Below are positions 34,825-43,997 of a DNA stretch of 64,000 nucleotides, in pieces. The stretch spans positions 7,191,001 to 7,255,000 of the forward strand of contig NZ_CP051006.1 in assembly GCF_014673495.1 (NCBI RefSeq), in the 5' to 3' direction. The DNA is from Streptomyces griseofuscus (GTDB lineage Bacteria > Actinomycetota > Actinomycetes > Streptomycetales > Streptomycetaceae). The notes under the pieces are model-generated. The model was not told the origin of the DNA, searched no databases, and was given only the letters and a program-made list of their open reading frames with translations. The translations under genes were made by a program, and so were the position numbers. Position 1 is the first letter of the stretch, and every line of letters starts with the position of its first letter.

Positions 34825-35526
34825 TCAGATCAGCCCGTTGCGCAGCGCGTACCCCACCGCGTGCGCCCGGTTGCGCAGTTGGAGCCGCGTGGTCACCTCG
34901 TGCAGCACGTTCTTGACGGTCCGTTCGGAGTACGACGTCTTCTCCGCGATCTCCGAGGTGTCCAGCCCCTCCGCCACCAGGCGCAGCATGTCCGCCTCGC
35001 GCGCGGTCAGCGTGGACAGCGAGAGACCGCGCGGATCGAGGGCCGAGCGCTGGAGGCTGCCGACATGGCTGAGCAGCTTGCCGAGCAGATCGCCGGGCAG
35101 CACGCCCTCGCCCTTGGCCAGCGCCAGCACCAGGTGCAGCAGCCGGTCCTGGTCGGCCTCGGAACGCCGTAGCACCGCGCCCACCCCGGACTCGATCACC
35201 CGTTGCAGCGCCGCCGATTCGAAGGTGCCCACCACCAGCCCGGTGCGGGTGGCGGTGTTGCGCTGGAGCCGTTGCAGCAGGGCCGTCACCTCGTCGTCCA
35301 CGGTGTCGACGACCACGAGCGAGATCTGTGCCCCGTCCGCTTCCCCGTCGGGGAGCAGCTCCAACTCCGGTCGCTGGCGCAGCTGTTGAATGATGCCGAT
35401 GTGCAGGACGAGGTCCTGGGCGTAGACGGCCACGGTCACCCGGTCCGGGCGGCCGACGGAGGCGGGCAGGGGCCCGCCGGGCATCTGGACGATCATGAAG
35501 GTACTTTCTTTCGCAAGGCCGGACAT
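34825..35526 (-). CDS. LuxR-family two-component-like regulator of the CIS locus
   Basis: 233 aa from ATG 35526; ATG 35496 (223 aa) is an alternative, both with weak ribosome-binding sites. The N-terminal half (about 20-125) looks like a receiver-type fold, RVTVAVYAQDLVLHIGIIQQLRQ, then LVVVDTVDDEV, but lacks a clear set of phosphorylation residues. The C-terminal LuxR helix-turn-helix is complete: LTAREADMLRLVAEGLDTSEIAEKTSYSERTVKNVLHEVTTRLQLRNRAHAVGYALRNG (about 175-232, shown in full only by its key blocks). It lies between the two CIS promoters and is the obvious candidate activator of the locus (inference). Confidence 0.82.
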   Translation of the reverse strand: MSGLAKESTFMIVQMPGGPLPASVGRPDRVTVAVYAQDLVLHIGIIQQLRQRPELELLPDGEADGAQISLVVVDTVDDEVTALLQRLQRNTATRTGLVVGTFESAALQRVIESGVGAVLRRSEADQDRLLHLVLALAKGEGVLPGDLLGKLLSHVGSLQRSALDPRGLSLSTLTAREADMLRLVAEGLDTSEIAEKTSYSERTVKNVLHEVTTRLQLRNRAHAVGYALRNGLI

Positions 35527-35595
35527 GGTGGCGTTCTTCAGGACGCGACCCGGGCGACGGCGGTGGCGTCCGGGGGCGGTGGGATGGAGCACACG

Positions 35596-35608
35596 ACGCC
35601 TTCGGCGT
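35596..35608 (+). promoter_or_regulatory. Palindrome between the LuxR and membrane-protein genes
   Basis: ACGCC-TTC-GGCGT is a perfect 5+3+5 inverted repeat in the 197-base divergent region, extendable with one mismatch to ACACGACGCC/GGCGTGT. It is a possible operator for the LuxR regulator, or a small hairpin. No clear promoter hexamers are next to it. Confidence 0.3.
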
Positions 35609-35723
35609 GTCAGCTCGTCTCCCGCTCGGTGGTGTTGACCTTGGCCGCTGCGGGCACGTCGACTGCCCGGAGGTTGCCCCCGTATCTCTCGTGGTGGTTC
35701 GGGTACGGCTCTACCGTCGTGGC

Positions 35724-37076
35724 GTGACGCCATCTGCATCCTCTTCCGGACCCGGCGCCCCCGGCCTCGACATTCCGGCCGTTTCGGTGACCCCGGGCGG
35801 CACCGCCACCACCAGCCTGACCGTGCGCAACGACAGCGACATCGTCGAGGCGTACACGCTGGAGGTGGTGGGCGACTGTGCGCCCTGGGCGACCGTGGAA
35901 CCCGCGCGTATCTCGCTCTACCCCGGCACCTCCGAGACGGTGACCATCACCCTGGCCCCACCTCGCTCGCCCGAGGTCCGGGCCGGCGATGTGCCGCTGG
36001 GCGTACGGGTGTTGCCGGCGGAGCACCCCGAGTCGGTCACCGTGCCCGAGACCACGGTGCACATCGAGGAGTTCCACGAGCTGCGGACCGAGATCCTGCC
36101 GCGGCGCCGGCGCGGCTGGCTGCGCGGCCGATACCGGCTGGCGGTGCGCAACGAGGGCAACACCCCGACGCGGGTCTCCTTCCGGCCCGAACAGGCCGGT
36201 GAGGAACTGCGGTTCGGGTTCGTCCCGGCCGAGCTGGAGCTGGCGCCCGGCGAGTCGGCGGAGACGCGGCTGCGGGTGCGCATCGGCAAGCCGGTGTGGT
36301 TCGGCAAGCCCGCCGTATGGCCGTTCACGGTGCACACCACGGACGGCGCGGCCGAGGCGGAGGCGGAGGCGAGCGCTCGTCCCGCGACGTATGTACGGCC
36401 CCCGCTGGAGGCCGAGTTCGTCCAGATCCCCATCTTCCCGAAGTGGCTGCTGGCACTCCTCGCGGCCATCCTCGCCCTGCTGCTCGCCTGGTTCGCGCTG
36501 GTGCGCCCGGCGGTGCGCAGCGCGGCCCGGCAGGCCGCCGACGAGGTGGTCCAGCCGCGGCCGACCCCCGGCGGCGGCAAGAACGGACAGTCGCCGGGCA
36601 CCGGCAACGGCACCGGGACGGGCGACGGCACGGGCAAGGAACAGGGCGGCTCCGGTCCGGGCGTGCCCTCGGGCGGCGGACCCGGCGGCCCCGGCGGTAC
36701 GGGCACCTCGGGCGGCGGCGAGCAGAGTTCGGCCACCATCGACGTACAGACGTCCGGCGGCCAGGCCAAGACGGGCAGCTACACGGTGCCGCAGGGCAAG
36801 GTGTTCGGCGTGACCGACATCGTGGTCGCCAACTTCCAGGGCGACGAGGGTGTCATGACGATCAGCTTCGGGGACCGGAAGATCACCACGATCGCGCTGG
36901 AGACCTTCCGCAACCAGGACTACCACTGGGTCACCCCCATCGAGATCCCCGCAAACGCCACCGTCACCGCGAACGTGACCTGCGCGAAGCCGGGCACACC
37001 GGCCACGGGCCGGCAGGCACAGCAGTGCCACGAGGTCCTGAATGTGAGCGGTGTACTCGCGAACGTCGCACAGTGA
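35724..37076 (+). CDS. Membrane-anchored Ig-like protein of the CIS locus
   Basis: 450 aa, GTG at 35724 with no good Shine-Dalgarno sequence, so possibly leaderless. Residues about 12-210 form two beta-sandwich domains of the COG1470 type (PGGTATTSLTVRNDSDIVEAYTLEV, then GRYRLAVRNEGNTPTRVSF). A membrane helix follows (WLLALLAAILALLLAWFALV, about 241-260), then a Gly/Thr/Pro-rich linker (about 285-345) and a C-terminal beta-rich domain (GSYTVPQGKVFGVTDIVVANFQG). It is often labelled 'hydrolytic protein' although no catalytic motif is visible. It is transcribed divergently from the LuxR gene. Confidence 0.8.
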   Translation: MTPSASSSGPGAPGLDIPAVSVTPGGTATTSLTVRNDSDIVEAYTLEVVGDCAPWATVEPARISLYPGTSETVTITLAPPRSPEVRAGDVPLGVRVLPAEHPESVTVPETTVHIEEFHELRTEILPRRRRGWLRGRYRLAVRNEGNTPTRVSFRPEQAGEELRFGFVPAELELAPGESAETRLRVRIGKPVWFGKPAVWPFTVHTTDGAAEAEAEASARPATYVRPPLEAEFVQIPIFPKWLLALLAAILALLLAWFALVRPAVRSAARQAADEVVQPRPTPGGGKNGQSPGTGNGTGTGDGTGKEQGGSGPGVPSGGGPGGPGGTGTSGGGEQSSATIDVQTSGGQAKTGSYTVPQGKVFGVTDIVVANFQGDEGVMTISFGDRKITTIALETFRNQDYHWVTPIEIPANATVTANVTCAKPGTPATGRQAQQCHEVLNVSGVLANVAQ

Positions 37077-37557
37077 GGTGGCTTTTCTGAAAATAGTTCG
37101 CCTGGTGTGGCCTGTGTGGGAAGGGGCGACTTTCACTCCGTCCGAAAACCGATACCGGGCCCAACTGTGCAGGAAAGGTGCAGGTCAGTGCGGATGGCCA
37201 GGGAATTCAAGGTCGCACGGGGGCGGGACCGGGGCCCAGGGCGCGGCGCGGTCCGGACGGAATGGCCTATTCCCTACCGTTCGTGTGGGGGACCGGTGTG
37301 AGAGGGGGCGCGCGGACGCGCGCACGCCCCCACGCGCGCCGCGAAAGCATCACTCCACGCGCCGCGCAAGTACCCCGGGTGCGCCATGTGCATGCCCCCG
37401 CGGACGTGGTGAAGGTGCCCTCCGGTACCGGGCGGGAGTGCCCTTCCATGCGGCGTGAATGTGCCCTCCGGTGCACTGCGGGCCTGCCCTCCCGGACGCG
37501 CCGAAGGGCGCCTTCCGGGCAACATCCCCGGTCAGGCGCCCTTGCCTGGGCGAGGTG
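37077..37557. other. Gene-free stretch between the CIS locus and the biosynthetic operon
   Basis: 481 bases without a convincing gene; the short open frames in it are unsupported. The right half (from about 37393) is the 23-base repeat array described separately. Two small hairpins follow: GAAGG-GCG-CCTTC (37503-37515) and CGCCC-N6-GGGCG (37537-37552). Both are possible terminators of the converging genes, although neither has a T tract. Confidence 0.6.
37393..37530. repeat. 23-base tandem repeat array, five to six units
   Basis: TGCCCTCC-like cores start at 37393 (TGCCCCCG), 37416 (TGCCCTCC), 37439 (TGCCCTTCC), 37462 (TGCCCTCC) and 37485 (TGCCCTCCC). All are exactly 23 bases apart. A degraded sixth unit (GCGCCTTCC) starts at 37508. 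Only the first 8-11 bases of each unit are well conserved. The period is not a multiple of three, so the array is not coding. Confidence 0.75.
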
Positions 37558-38583
37558 TTACGGGCGGCTCCTGCGCTCCGACGTCCGGGTCGCGGACTCG
37601 ACCTCTCCCGTCCCGGTGTCCAGCCCCTCCGCCGTCAGGACATGATCGCCGTACAGGTCCTGGAGCCAGTTGGTCTGGTAGACGGTGTCGAGGTAGCGCT
37701 CGCCCATGTCGGGCGCGATGGCGACCGCGGACAGTCCGCGGGCGTCGTTGCGGGCGAGCCAGTCGGTGGCCCCGCTGACGACGGTCCCGGTGGAACCGCC
37801 GAACAGGAAGCCGCGGCGGGCCATCCGGTGGCACATGCGGATGGTGTCCGCCTCCTCCACCCGGATCACCTCGTCCACGACGGACTCGTCCAGCAGCGGC
37901 GGGCGCATGCTCATGCCCAGGCCCGGGATCATCCGGCGCCCCGGCTCGCCGCCGAAGGCCACCGAGCCCACGCTGTCCACGGCGACGATCCGCACCGGCC
38001 GGTGCCACTGCCTGAACCAGCGGGCGCAGCCCATCAGGGTGCCGGTGGTGCCGGCCCCGATGAACACCACGTCCAGGTCCGGGAACTGCTGGGCGATCTC
38101 CGGGGCGGTGGTGCGGTAGTGCGCCCGCCAGTTGCCCGCGTTGGTGTACTGGCTGAGCCAGACATACCGTTCGTCGGACGCGCACAGCTGGCGCACGTAC
38201 TCGATCCGCGTGCCCAGGAATCCGCCGTTGGAGTCCTGGTCGGCGATGACATGCACCTCGCTGCCGAGCGCCTCCATCAGCAGTCTGGTCGACAGGTTGC
38301 AACGGGAGTCCGTCACACACAGGAACTGGTAGCCCTTGCTGGCGGCGATCATGCTGAGCGCCACGCCGAGGTTCCCGGAGGAGGACTCGACGAGGATGGA
38401 CTCCGGCGTCAGGAGTCCGTCCCGCTCGGCACTCTCCACCATCTCGTTCGCGGCCTTCAGCTTGATGGAGCCGGCGAAGTTGAAGCCCTCGCACTTGAGA
38501 TGGAGGGGTTGTCCGCAGATCGACTTCAGGTCGACGAAGAGATGGCCCTCGTTGAAGGCATAGGGAGCGGTAATGACAGGCAC
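37558..38583 (-). CDS. sbnA: 2,3-diaminopropionate biosynthesis protein SbnA
   Basis: 341 aa PLP enzyme of the cysteine-synthase fold. SbnA joins O-phospho-L-serine with L-glutamate to give N-(1-amino-1-carboxy-2-ethyl)glutamate, the first step to L-2,3-diaminopropionate. The PLP-lysine motif reads FNFAGSIKLKAANEMVE (about 30-46), the substrate loop ESSSGNLGVALSMIAA (about 62-77) and the phosphate-binding GAGTTGTLMG (about 173-182). GTG at 38583 is set by AGGAGGT six bases upstream; the longer frame lacks it. It is the last gene of the operon, 34 bases after sbnB. Cysteine synthase activity is unlikely because SbnB accompanies it. Confidence 0.9.
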   Translation of the reverse strand: MPVITAPYAFNEGHLFVDLKSICGQPLHLKCEGFNFAGSIKLKAANEMVESAERDGLLTPESILVESSSGNLGVALSMIAASKGYQFLCVTDSRCNLSTRLLMEALGSEVHVIADQDSNGGFLGTRIEYVRQLCASDERYVWLSQYTNAGNWRAHYRTTAPEIAQQFPDLDVVFIGAGTTGTLMGCARWFRQWHRPVRIVAVDSVGSVAFGGEPGRRMIPGLGMSMRPPLLDESVVDEVIRVEEADTIRMCHRMARRGFLFGGSTGTVVSGATDWLARNDARGLSAVAIAPDMGERYLDTVYQTNWLQDLYGDHVLTAEGLDTGTGEVESATRTSERRSRP

Positions 38584-38617
38584 GGCGGACCTCCTGGTGC
38601 CGGGCCGAGGACGGGCC

Positions 38618-39688
38618 TCAGCCGTACCGGCGCAGGTCGTGGAAGAAGTCGTCGATGAGGCGGAGGCTGCCCGCCCGGGATACCTCGTCGTAGACGTACT
38701 TGCCGACGGCGAGATCGAGGACACCGAGTCCGAAGGGCGAGAAGATCACCGGCCGGTCGGTCGGCGGCGCGGCCCGCCCCTGGAGCACGTCGTTGAGCGT
38801 GCCGTTGAGGAAGTCGCGGTCGCCGGTGCGCTGTTCGACCAGATGCGGTGAGGTGTCGGCCTTCAGACAGTGCTCGACGTCGTCGACGAAGTTGGCGGCG
38901 TCCAGCAGGACTTCGGGGGCCAGGTCCCGCAACGACACATGCAGGACCAGCGGGTTGTGGTCGAACCACGCGGGATCGGTCACATGCGGCTTGCCGGCGA
39001 CCGTGGCGAAGACCACGAGATCGCTGTCGCGGACCAGGTCCTCGGCACGCTCGTGCACGGTGACCTGCCCGCCCGCGCCGCTCTGGCGCAGATACCCGCG
39101 GAACCCCTCGGCGCTTTCGGCGGACACATCGTGCACACCGATCGCGTCGAACTCCCAGCCGGTGCCGGCCAGGAAGGTGTGGATGTACCGGGCGATCAGC
39201 CCCGTGCCGAAGAACCCGATCCGCGCGGGCCGGGGACCCCGGCCGCGGCTGAGCCAGTCGGCCGCGAGCGCCGCGGACGCGGCGGTCCGGGTGGCGCTGA
39301 TGATGGAGCTCTCCAGGCAGGCGAACGGATAGCCCGTCTCCGGGTCGTTGAGGATCAGCACCGCGGAGGCCCGCGGCAGCCCGGAGCGCACATTGTCCGG
39401 GAAGCTGGAGATCCACTTCAGGCCGTCCACGTGCACCGAACCGCCGATCGAGGCCGGCAGCGCGATGATCCGCGAGTTCGGACGGTCCGGGAAGCGCAGG
39501 AAGTACGACGGCGGGTTCACCGAGTCCCCGGCGCCGTGCAGCCGGTAGGTGTCCTCCACCAGCGCCACCAGTTCGCGCTCGCGCCCGGTCAGTGCTTGCT
39601 GCACCTGGTGCCCGGAGAGCACCGAGAACGTCGGCACCGGGGGCCCGCCCGCCGCCCGCTCGGCCGCTGTGGTCAGCAGATCGGTCAT
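38618..39688 (-). CDS. sbnB: 2,3-diaminopropionate biosynthesis protein SbnB
   Basis: 356 aa NAD-dependent dehydrogenase of the ornithine cyclodeaminase/mu-crystallin family. SbnB oxidatively cleaves the SbnA product to L-2,3-diaminopropionate and 2-oxoglutarate. Motifs are VHVDGLKWISSFPDN (about 85-99), LESSIISATRTAASAALA (about 124-141) and the Rossmann loop IGFFGTGLIARYIH (about 157-170). ATG at 39688 overlaps the stop of the dioxygenase gene by four bases. The SbnA-SbnB pair is diagnostic for a diaminopropionate building block, as in staphyloferrin B, viomycin and zwittermicin pathways. Confidence 0.92.
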   Translation of the reverse strand: MTDLLTTAAERAAGGPPVPTFSVLSGHQVQQALTGRERELVALVEDTYRLHGAGDSVNPPSYFLRFPDRPNSRIIALPASIGGSVHVDGLKWISSFPDNVRSGLPRASAVLILNDPETGYPFACLESSIISATRTAASAALAADWLSRGRGPRPARIGFFGTGLIARYIHTFLAGTGWEFDAIGVHDVSAESAEGFRGYLRQSGAGGQVTVHERAEDLVRDSDLVVFATVAGKPHVTDPAWFDHNPLVLHVSLRDLAPEVLLDAANFVDDVEHCLKADTSPHLVEQRTGDRDFLNGTLNDVLQGRAAPPTDRPVIFSPFGLGVLDLAVGKYVYDEVSRAGSLRLIDDFFHDLRRYG

Positions 39689-40689
39689 CGCTCGCTCGCC
39701 TCCGGGGTCGGGCAGCCGTCGGCGAGCCGGTGCGGCTCCGCCATGCCCACCAGCACCTGCCGCTCGCCGTCGAACGGCTCCCGGCTGTGCGCGGTGGAGA
39801 TGTTGTCCACAAGCAGCAGATCCCCGGCCTGCCAGGGCTCGCGCCGGGTGTGTGCCTCATAGGTGGAGTTGAGCAGTTCGACCACCTCCTCGCCGATCGG
39901 AGTGCCGTCCCCGTAACGGGTGTTGAACGGCAGTCCGTCCTCGCCGTACATGTCCACCAGGTACTCGCGCACCTCGGGGGAGAGCGTCCACTCGTTGAGG
40001 AACGCGATCTGGTTGAACCAGCAGCGCCGGCCGGTGACCGGATGCCGGACGACCGCGCTGCGCCGCTGCTCCGTGTAGAGGGAGCCGTCCGGCCGCCAGG
40101 TGAACTCGATGGCGTGCGCCCGGCAGTAGCGCTCGATCTCCTCGCGGTCCTCGGTGCCGAACGACTCGGCAAGCGAGGCCCCGATCTCGTCGTTGTAGCT
40201 GCGGGTAAGCAGCCAGCCCTCGCGCTCGAACCGCTCGGTCAGCGAGGCGGGCAGCGCGTCGAGCACCTCCTCGGCGTCGGCCACCGCCGTCGCCCCGCCC
40301 TCGGTCGCCGCGGTCAGGCACGCGAACAGCATCAGGGACGGCACATCCAGCGTGTAACTCAGCTCATGGTGCATGCACATCGGCTGATTGGCCGGCCAGG
40401 GAGTGGCGGAACACACCCCGGGCGCGATGACCTCGCGCGGTGCGAACGCCTCACGCTCCGGCATCAGTTCACCGGTGATCCGGGCGAAGACGGCACTGAC
40501 CTGGTCCGCGTCCCGCAGGCCCAGACCGCGCACCAGCAGCGCCCCGTGCTCGGTCACCAGCGCGCGCAGCGCCTCGCGGTGCTCGCCCGCCCAGTTCGGG
40601 GCGTCGCCCGGGGAGTCGACGTGCAGCAGCGCCGGTCTGTGCGGCCGCAGCTCCACCTCGAGCGGCGCTGCCAGGGATGAGAACGGCAT
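39685..40689 (-). CDS. TauD/TfdA-type Fe(II)/2-oxoglutarate dioxygenase, SyrP-like
   Basis: 334 aa. The likely metal triad is HxE in MCMHHELSY (about 102-110) and the distal histidine in NISTAHSREPF (about 300-310), followed by the 2-oxoglutarate-binding arginine in GERQVLVGM. The HxE form instead of HxD and the sequence around it resemble SyrP, which beta-hydroxylates an amino acid while it is bound to an NRPS carrier. Here it could hydroxylate diaminopropionate or another carrier-bound residue (inference). It lies between the NRPS and sbnB genes and is translationally coupled to sbnB. Confidence 0.82.
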   Translation of the reverse strand: MPFSSLAAPLEVELRPHRPALLHVDSPGDAPNWAGEHREALRALVTEHGALLVRGLGLRDADQVSAVFARITGELMPEREAFAPREVIAPGVCSATPWPANQPMCMHHELSYTLDVPSLMLFACLTAATEGGATAVADAEEVLDALPASLTERFEREGWLLTRSYNDEIGASLAESFGTEDREEIERYCRAHAIEFTWRPDGSLYTEQRRSAVVRHPVTGRRCWFNQIAFLNEWTLSPEVREYLVDMYGEDGLPFNTRYGDGTPIGEEVVELLNSTYEAHTRREPWQAGDLLLVDNISTAHSREPFDGERQVLVGMAEPHRLADGCPTPEASER

Positions 40690-40732
40690 CTCGGTTTCCT
40701 TTCGGTTGCCCGTCTGGAGGGGGCCGCGTGAC

Positions 40733-43700
40733 TCAGGACGTGGCCAGGGGTACGGCGGACCGCAGCACGGCCCGCGCCGCCTCGGCCGGCCGGGTGCGGG
40801 GGAAGTAGTGGCCGCCGTCGGCGAGTTCGTGCAGCTTCACCTGGTCGGCCAGCAGCAGCCAGTCCCGGTGGCGCTCGGTGGCGCCCGCGGTGTGCGGGTC
40901 GTCGGCCGCGACGACCACCGTGAGTGGCGCGGCCAGCTTGGGGGGCGCGGACTGGAGGGCCGCGCGGAGATAGCGGTGCGCGGCCACGCAGTCGTGCCGG
41001 TAGGCGGCGCCGATGTGCTCGGCGTGCGCCTCGTTCAGCTCCGCCAGCTCGGTGTAACCGCTGTCCGCGGTGAGCCGCGCCGCGATCTCGGCATCCCCGA
41101 GAGCGGTCAACTCGGCCACAGCGGCGCCTCGTTCGTCGGCGGTGCCGAGGAGCTGGGCGCCGATGAACACCCGGGTGACGCGCACCCCCCGCTCGGTGAG
41201 CCGCCGGGACGTCTCGATCGCGGGCGCGGCCCCCGAGGAGTGGCCCCACAGCATCACCCGGGTCAGCCCGCGCGCGACGATCTCCGCCGCGACCTGCTCG
41301 GCCACCTGCGCGATGGAGACGAACGGCTCCTGGTGCGCGGCCAGATCGTGTCCGGGCAGATCCACCGCGAGAACCGTGAGCCCGCTGCCGGCCAGCGCGC
41401 TCGCCATCGGCTGGAAGTTGACCGCGTTGCCGCCGGCGTACGGGAAGCAGACCAGCGCGCCCCCGGCCGCACCGCCCCCCTCCGCGAGCGGCTGGAGCAG
41501 TTCCCCGTGCTGCCGGGTCGCGCCGTCCAGCAGCGCGGCCAGATCGGCGAGGACCGGGTGCCGGGTGATGTCCTTGAGGGACACCGCACGCTCCAGCGCG
41601 ATGCTGAGCTTGACCGCGGTCAGGGAGGTGCCGCCGGAGTCGAAGAACTGGTCGCGGCGGCGCACCTGTTCGACGGGCACGCCCAGCACCCGCGCCCAGG
41701 CCGCGGCGAGCCGCCGTTCGGCCGGACCGAGCGGGACGTCGGCCGCCGTGCTCTCCTCGGCGGCCGGGGCGGCCGCCGACGCCAGCGCGGTCAGCGCCTT
41801 GCGGTCGATCTTCCCGTTGGCGGTCAGCGGCAGGGCCTCCTGCCAGTGGAAGGCCGAGGGGACCATATAGGCGGGCAGCACCGCGCCGAGCGCCTCGCGC
41901 AGCTCCGCCACCGGCCGCGGCGCGCCCGAGCAGAAGGCGATCAGATGCCTGCTGCCGCCGCCCCGCTCGGTGACCACCACCGCCGCGTCCCGCACCCCGG
42001 GCACCCGCAGCAGGGCGTTCTCGATCTCCCCGATCTCGATGCGGAACCCGCGGATCTTCACCTGGTTGTCCCGGCGGCCCAGGAACTCCAGCTTGCCGTC
42101 CGGGTGCCAGCGACCCCAGTCACCGCCCAGATACAGCCGCTCACCGGGCCGGTACGGGTCCGTGCGGTACGCCTCCCGGGTGCGCTCCGGATCGTTGACG
42201 TACCCCCGGCCCACACAGACCCCGGAGAACGCGATCAGGCCGGGTGCGCCCAGCGGCACCAGCGCCAGCCGCTCGTCCACCACGTAGACACGGACGTTGT
42301 TCACCGCGCGCCCCAGCAGCACCCGCTCCGGCACCCGGTCCAGGACCTCGTGGTTGGTGTCGTCCGAAGTCTCCGTCAGGCCATAGGCGTTGAGCAGCCT
42401 GATGTCCGGCTCGATCGCGAACCAGCGCTGCGTCAGCTCCCGCTTGAGGGCCTCACCGGTCACCGACACGCAGCGCAGATCCGGTAGTTCGCGCGGCCGC
42501 TGCTCCAAGTAGGAGACGACGACCTCCAGATAGGAGGGCACCAGCTGCGCCACCGAGACCCGGCCGTCGGCCAGGGTGTCGACGAAGCGCTCCACGTCCG
42601 TGATCTCGTCCTGCCCGATCAGCAGCGTCCGCCCGCCGACCATGAGCGCCGACACCAGCTGCCACAGCGAGATGTCGAAGCACTGCGGGGCCGTCTGCGC
42701 CACCACCGAGCCCTCGCCGATGCCAAGGTCGTCGATCTTGGCGAAGAGGTGGTTGAGCAGCCCCGCGTGCTCGCACATCGCGCCCTTCGGCTCACCGGTG
42801 GAGCCGGAGGTGAAGTAGATGTACGCCAACTGGTCGGCCGCCACGCGCACTCGGAGGTCGTCCTCGGCGTGCGGCTCCGCGTACGCCTCCTCGACCAGCA
42901 GCCGCTTGGCCCCGGCCACCGAGGTCAGCGCCTCGTCCAGGGTGGCGGTGCTGCCGGACTCGGTCAGCACCAGCCGGCAGCCCGCCCGCGACAGCGTCGC
43001 CGCGATCCGCCCGGCCGGGAAGTGCGGCTCGATCGGCAGGTAGACGCCGCCCGCCTTGAGCACCGCGAGCGTCGCCGCCGGCCAGTCGAGGTCGCGCTCC
43101 ATGACGACGGCGACCACGTCCTCCCGCCCGACGCCCCGCTCGACGAGCGCCCGCGCCAGCCGGTTGGCCCGCCGGTTCAACTCGTCGTATGTCCACTGCC
43201 GTTCGCCCTGTACGACCGCCACCGCGTCCGGACGCGTCCGCACCCGCTGCTCGAACAGCTCGTGCGCCCGCGCCTCCGGCAGCGGCCGGTGCGGCCCCGC
43301 CAGCCCCTCCAGCTGCTCGTGCACCTCCTCGTCCGACAGCAGGCTCCGCGCGCCGTGGTCGGCGTCCGGGTCGGCGGCCAGCAGCCCGAGGGCGGTGAGG
43401 TGGTAGCCGCCGATCCGGGCCGCCGCCGGGGCGTCCAGGACGTCCTTGCGGTAGCCGAGGCGCAGCAGCAGCCGGCCGCCCCGCTCCGACCAGCGCACCT
43501 GAAGGACACCGTCGTCGACGTGGTTCTCGTCGGCTCCGATGGGCCCGAACACCACCTCGTAGGGCGGCTCGGTCAGGCCGAGTTCACGGCGCAGCTTCTC
43601 CACCGGGAACTCCCGGTGCGCCAGTACCGCCGCCTCCGCGTGCTCGGCCGCCGCCGTCAGCTCCCGCCAGGAGCCGGGCGCTACGGTCAGCCGGCAGGGC

Positions 43701-43984
43701 AGTGGCTCGCCGCGCACCCCGGTGGTGTAGCCGGTGACCACCTCGGGCTCGCCGGACAGCGTGGCCAGCACCTTGGCGTGCGCCGCGAGCAGCAGCGCGC
43801 TGACCGGCACCCCCTGGTGCCCGACCAGCTCGCGCACCGCCCGCGCCACCTCGTCCGGCACCGGCATCTCGTGCTCGGCGGATCCGGCGACCGGCTCCCG
43901 CACCCAGCGCGGCACCGCGGTGACACCGCCGGCGGTCAGTACCCGCTGCCAGAACTCCCGGTCCGCTTCCACGCGCGTTCCCAT
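40733..43984 (-). CDS. NRPS: partial condensation, adenylation, thiolation, thioesterase
   Basis: 1083 aa. Residues about 1-220 resemble only the C-terminal lobe of a condensation domain and contain no HHxxxDG motif. The A domain (about 235-745) has YFTSGSTGEPKG (about 388-399), TAPQCFDISLWQL, NAYGLTETSDD, YLGGDWGRW and NGKID (Lys517 position). The T domain carries DQFFDSGGTSLTAV (about 775-788). A thioesterase-type alpha/beta hydrolase ends the protein (ALVCFPYAGGNAVNF, then GHSSG at about 914-918). Specificity residues (Asp-Ile-Trp..., two late Asp) fit a polar or diamino acid but are not decisive. It starts 13 bases after the Pls-like gene. Confidence 0.87.
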   Translation of the reverse strand: MGTRVEADREFWQRVLTAGGVTAVPRWVREPVAGSAEHEMPVPDEVARAVRELVGHQGVPVSALLLAAHAKVLATLSGEPEVVTGYTTGVRGEPLPCRLTVAPGSWRELTAAAEHAEAAVLAHREFPVEKLRRELGLTEPPYEVVFGPIGADENHVDDGVLQVRWSERGGRLLLRLGYRKDVLDAPAAARIGGYHLTALGLLAADPDADHGARSLLSDEEVHEQLEGLAGPHRPLPEARAHELFEQRVRTRPDAVAVVQGERQWTYDELNRRANRLARALVERGVGREDVVAVVMERDLDWPAATLAVLKAGGVYLPIEPHFPAGRIAATLSRAGCRLVLTESGSTATLDEALTSVAGAKRLLVEEAYAEPHAEDDLRVRVAADQLAYIYFTSGSTGEPKGAMCEHAGLLNHLFAKIDDLGIGEGSVVAQTAPQCFDISLWQLVSALMVGGRTLLIGQDEITDVERFVDTLADGRVSVAQLVPSYLEVVVSYLEQRPRELPDLRCVSVTGEALKRELTQRWFAIEPDIRLLNAYGLTETSDDTNHEVLDRVPERVLLGRAVNNVRVYVVDERLALVPLGAPGLIAFSGVCVGRGYVNDPERTREAYRTDPYRPGERLYLGGDWGRWHPDGKLEFLGRRDNQVKIRGFRIEIGEIENALLRVPGVRDAAVVVTERGGGSRHLIAFCSGAPRPVAELREALGAVLPAYMVPSAFHWQEALPLTANGKIDRKALTALASAAAPAAEESTAADVPLGPAERRLAAAWARVLGVPVEQVRRRDQFFDSGGTSLTAVKLSIALERAVSLKDITRHPVLADLAALLDGATRQHGELLQPLAEGGGAAGGALVCFPYAGGNAVNFQPMASALAGSGLTVLAVDLPGHDLAAHQEPFVSIAQVAEQVAAEIVARGLTRVMLWGHSSGAAPAIETSRRLTERGVRVTRVFIGAQLLGTADERGAAVAELTALGDAEIAARLTADSGYTELAELNEAHAEHIGAAYRHDCVAAHRYLRAALQSAPPKLAAPLTVVVAADDPHTAGATERHRDWLLLADQVKLHELADGGHYFPRTRPAEAARAVLRSAVPLATS

Positions 43985-43997
43985 CGAATGGCCTTCC

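Noticed and set aside
37274..37525. Short minus-strand ORFs with PEGTFT repeats
   Set aside because: The repetition comes from the 23-base array, which is not a multiple of three; no ribosome-binding site or family match.
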